Position numbers and translations under genes: made by a program. 23,079 nucleotides of DNA from Ruminococcaceae bacterium UBA5401 (GTDB taxonomy: Bacteria > Bacillota > Clostridia > Oscillospirales > Acutalibacteraceae). The DNA lies in NCBI GenBank assembly GCA_002409675.1, contig DHOB01000066.1, forward strand, positions 19,055 through 42,133. The letters run 5' to 3'. This document shows, in pieces, positions 22,687 to 23,079 of this stretch (its first letter is position 1; each line of letters begins with the position of its first letter). The notes under the pieces are model-generated. The model saw only the letters and a program-made list of their open reading frames with translations. It had not been told where the DNA came from and searched no databases.

Positions 22687-23079
22687 TTACGCTTCGTAAA
22701 AAGCCTTGATGCCCTTGTAGGTCATGTAAATGTCGAGCTTTGAGACCAGCTCAAACGGCGAGTGCATGGAGAGGACGGGCACGCCGATGTCCAGCACATC
22801 GACGTTCATGCCCGCGATATAGAGCGCCACGGTGCCGCCGCCGCCCGCGTCGACGCGGCCCATCTCGCCGATCTGCCAGAGCACGTCGTTCTTTTCAAAC
22901 AGGGAGCGGATCTCCGCGACCAGCTCGGCCGTGGCTTCGCTGCAGCCGCTCTTGCCGCGCCCGCCCGTGTATTTCGCCATGCCGACGCCGCCGTTGAGGT
23001 AGCAGGAGTTGTTCGGCTCGTAGACATCCGCATAGGTGGGGTCGAGGGCCGCCGTCACGTCGGCGGAAAGGCACTTGGA
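22687..23079 (-). CDS. M18 family aminopeptidase (partial, C-terminal part)
   Basis: The last 130 codons of a gene that enters from the right edge in frame without a start. The segment CLSADVTAALDPTY near the edge, NGGVGMAKYTGGRGKSG, WQIGEMGRVDAGGGGT and GVPVLSMHSPFE are typical of the C-terminal half of M18 (aspartyl/leucine-type) zinc aminopeptidases. In MHSPFE the histidine is an expected metal ligand, and GRVDAGGGGT lines the active site. The enzyme forms large tetrahedral cytosolic particles that trim N-terminal residues from peptides. The first half, with the other metal ligands, is outside the window. Its gene ends before the probable hairpin terminator at 22641-22665. Confidence 0.9.
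   Translation of the reverse strand, partial: SKCLSADVTAALDPTYADVYEPNNSCYLNGGVGMAKYTGGRGKSGCSEATAELVAEIRSLFEKNDVLWQIGEMGRVDAGGGGTVALYIAGMNVDVLDIGVPVLSMHSPFELVSKLDIYMTYKGIKAFYEA

Overview
The window is one contiguous chromosomal stretch of a GC-rich Bacillota, most likely a member of class Clostridia (Oscillospiraceae/Ruminococcaceae-like). Evidence for this is the HprK carbon-control kinase, WhiA and RapZ, a T-box riboswitch, strong sigma-A promoters with 17-base spacers, GGAGG-type ribosome binding sites and several TTG/GTG starts. It looks like core chromosome. I see no transposase, integrase, phage gene, tRNA, rRNA or CRISPR array.

Layout. Positions 1-3600 (minus strand) hold a cell-wall operon, murE-murF, followed by the N-terminal part of an ABC exporter that runs off the left edge; a near-consensus promoter lies in front of murE. 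Divergent from it, 3786-5219 (plus) is a single radical SAM/SPASM-like protein closed by a strong terminator. Positions 5282-5994 (minus) hold a small membrane ORF overlapping a YgjP-type metallopeptidase. Positions 6110-7712 (plus) hold a promoter, a long structured leader, a flavodoxin-like protein and a Cof-type HAD phosphatase. Positions 7725-9025 (minus) hold an SGNH hydrolase lipoprotein and a DUF4358 lipoprotein. Positions 9156-10056 (minus) hold an Mrp/NBP35-type P-loop ATPase with its own promoter.

Positions 10104-13316 (minus) form a complete amino-acid import operon: promoter, T-box leader with a readable TGG (tryptophan) specifier, substrate-binding lipoprotein (trpX type), permease, ATPase and terminator. 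The T-box supplies the substrate assignment: uncharged tRNA-Trp should allow read-through into the transporter.

Positions 13344-22622 (minus) are a long gene series hprK - PHP phosphatase - murB - rapZ - whiA - dnaE - pfkA, with gaps of 5-24 bases between PHP and dnaE. It joins carbon-flux sensing (HprK, RapZ, PfkA) to cell-wall synthesis (MurB), division/sporulation control (WhiA) and replication (DnaE). The yvcK gene that usually sits between rapZ and whiA is absent. The right edge holds the C-terminus of an M18 aminopeptidase.

Nothing here is clearly a new biological system. The items most worth a second look are the solitary radical SAM enzyme, the flavodoxin leader with a terminator-like element facing the other way, the small membrane ORF resembling a shortened DMT transporter start, and the Trp T-box operon.
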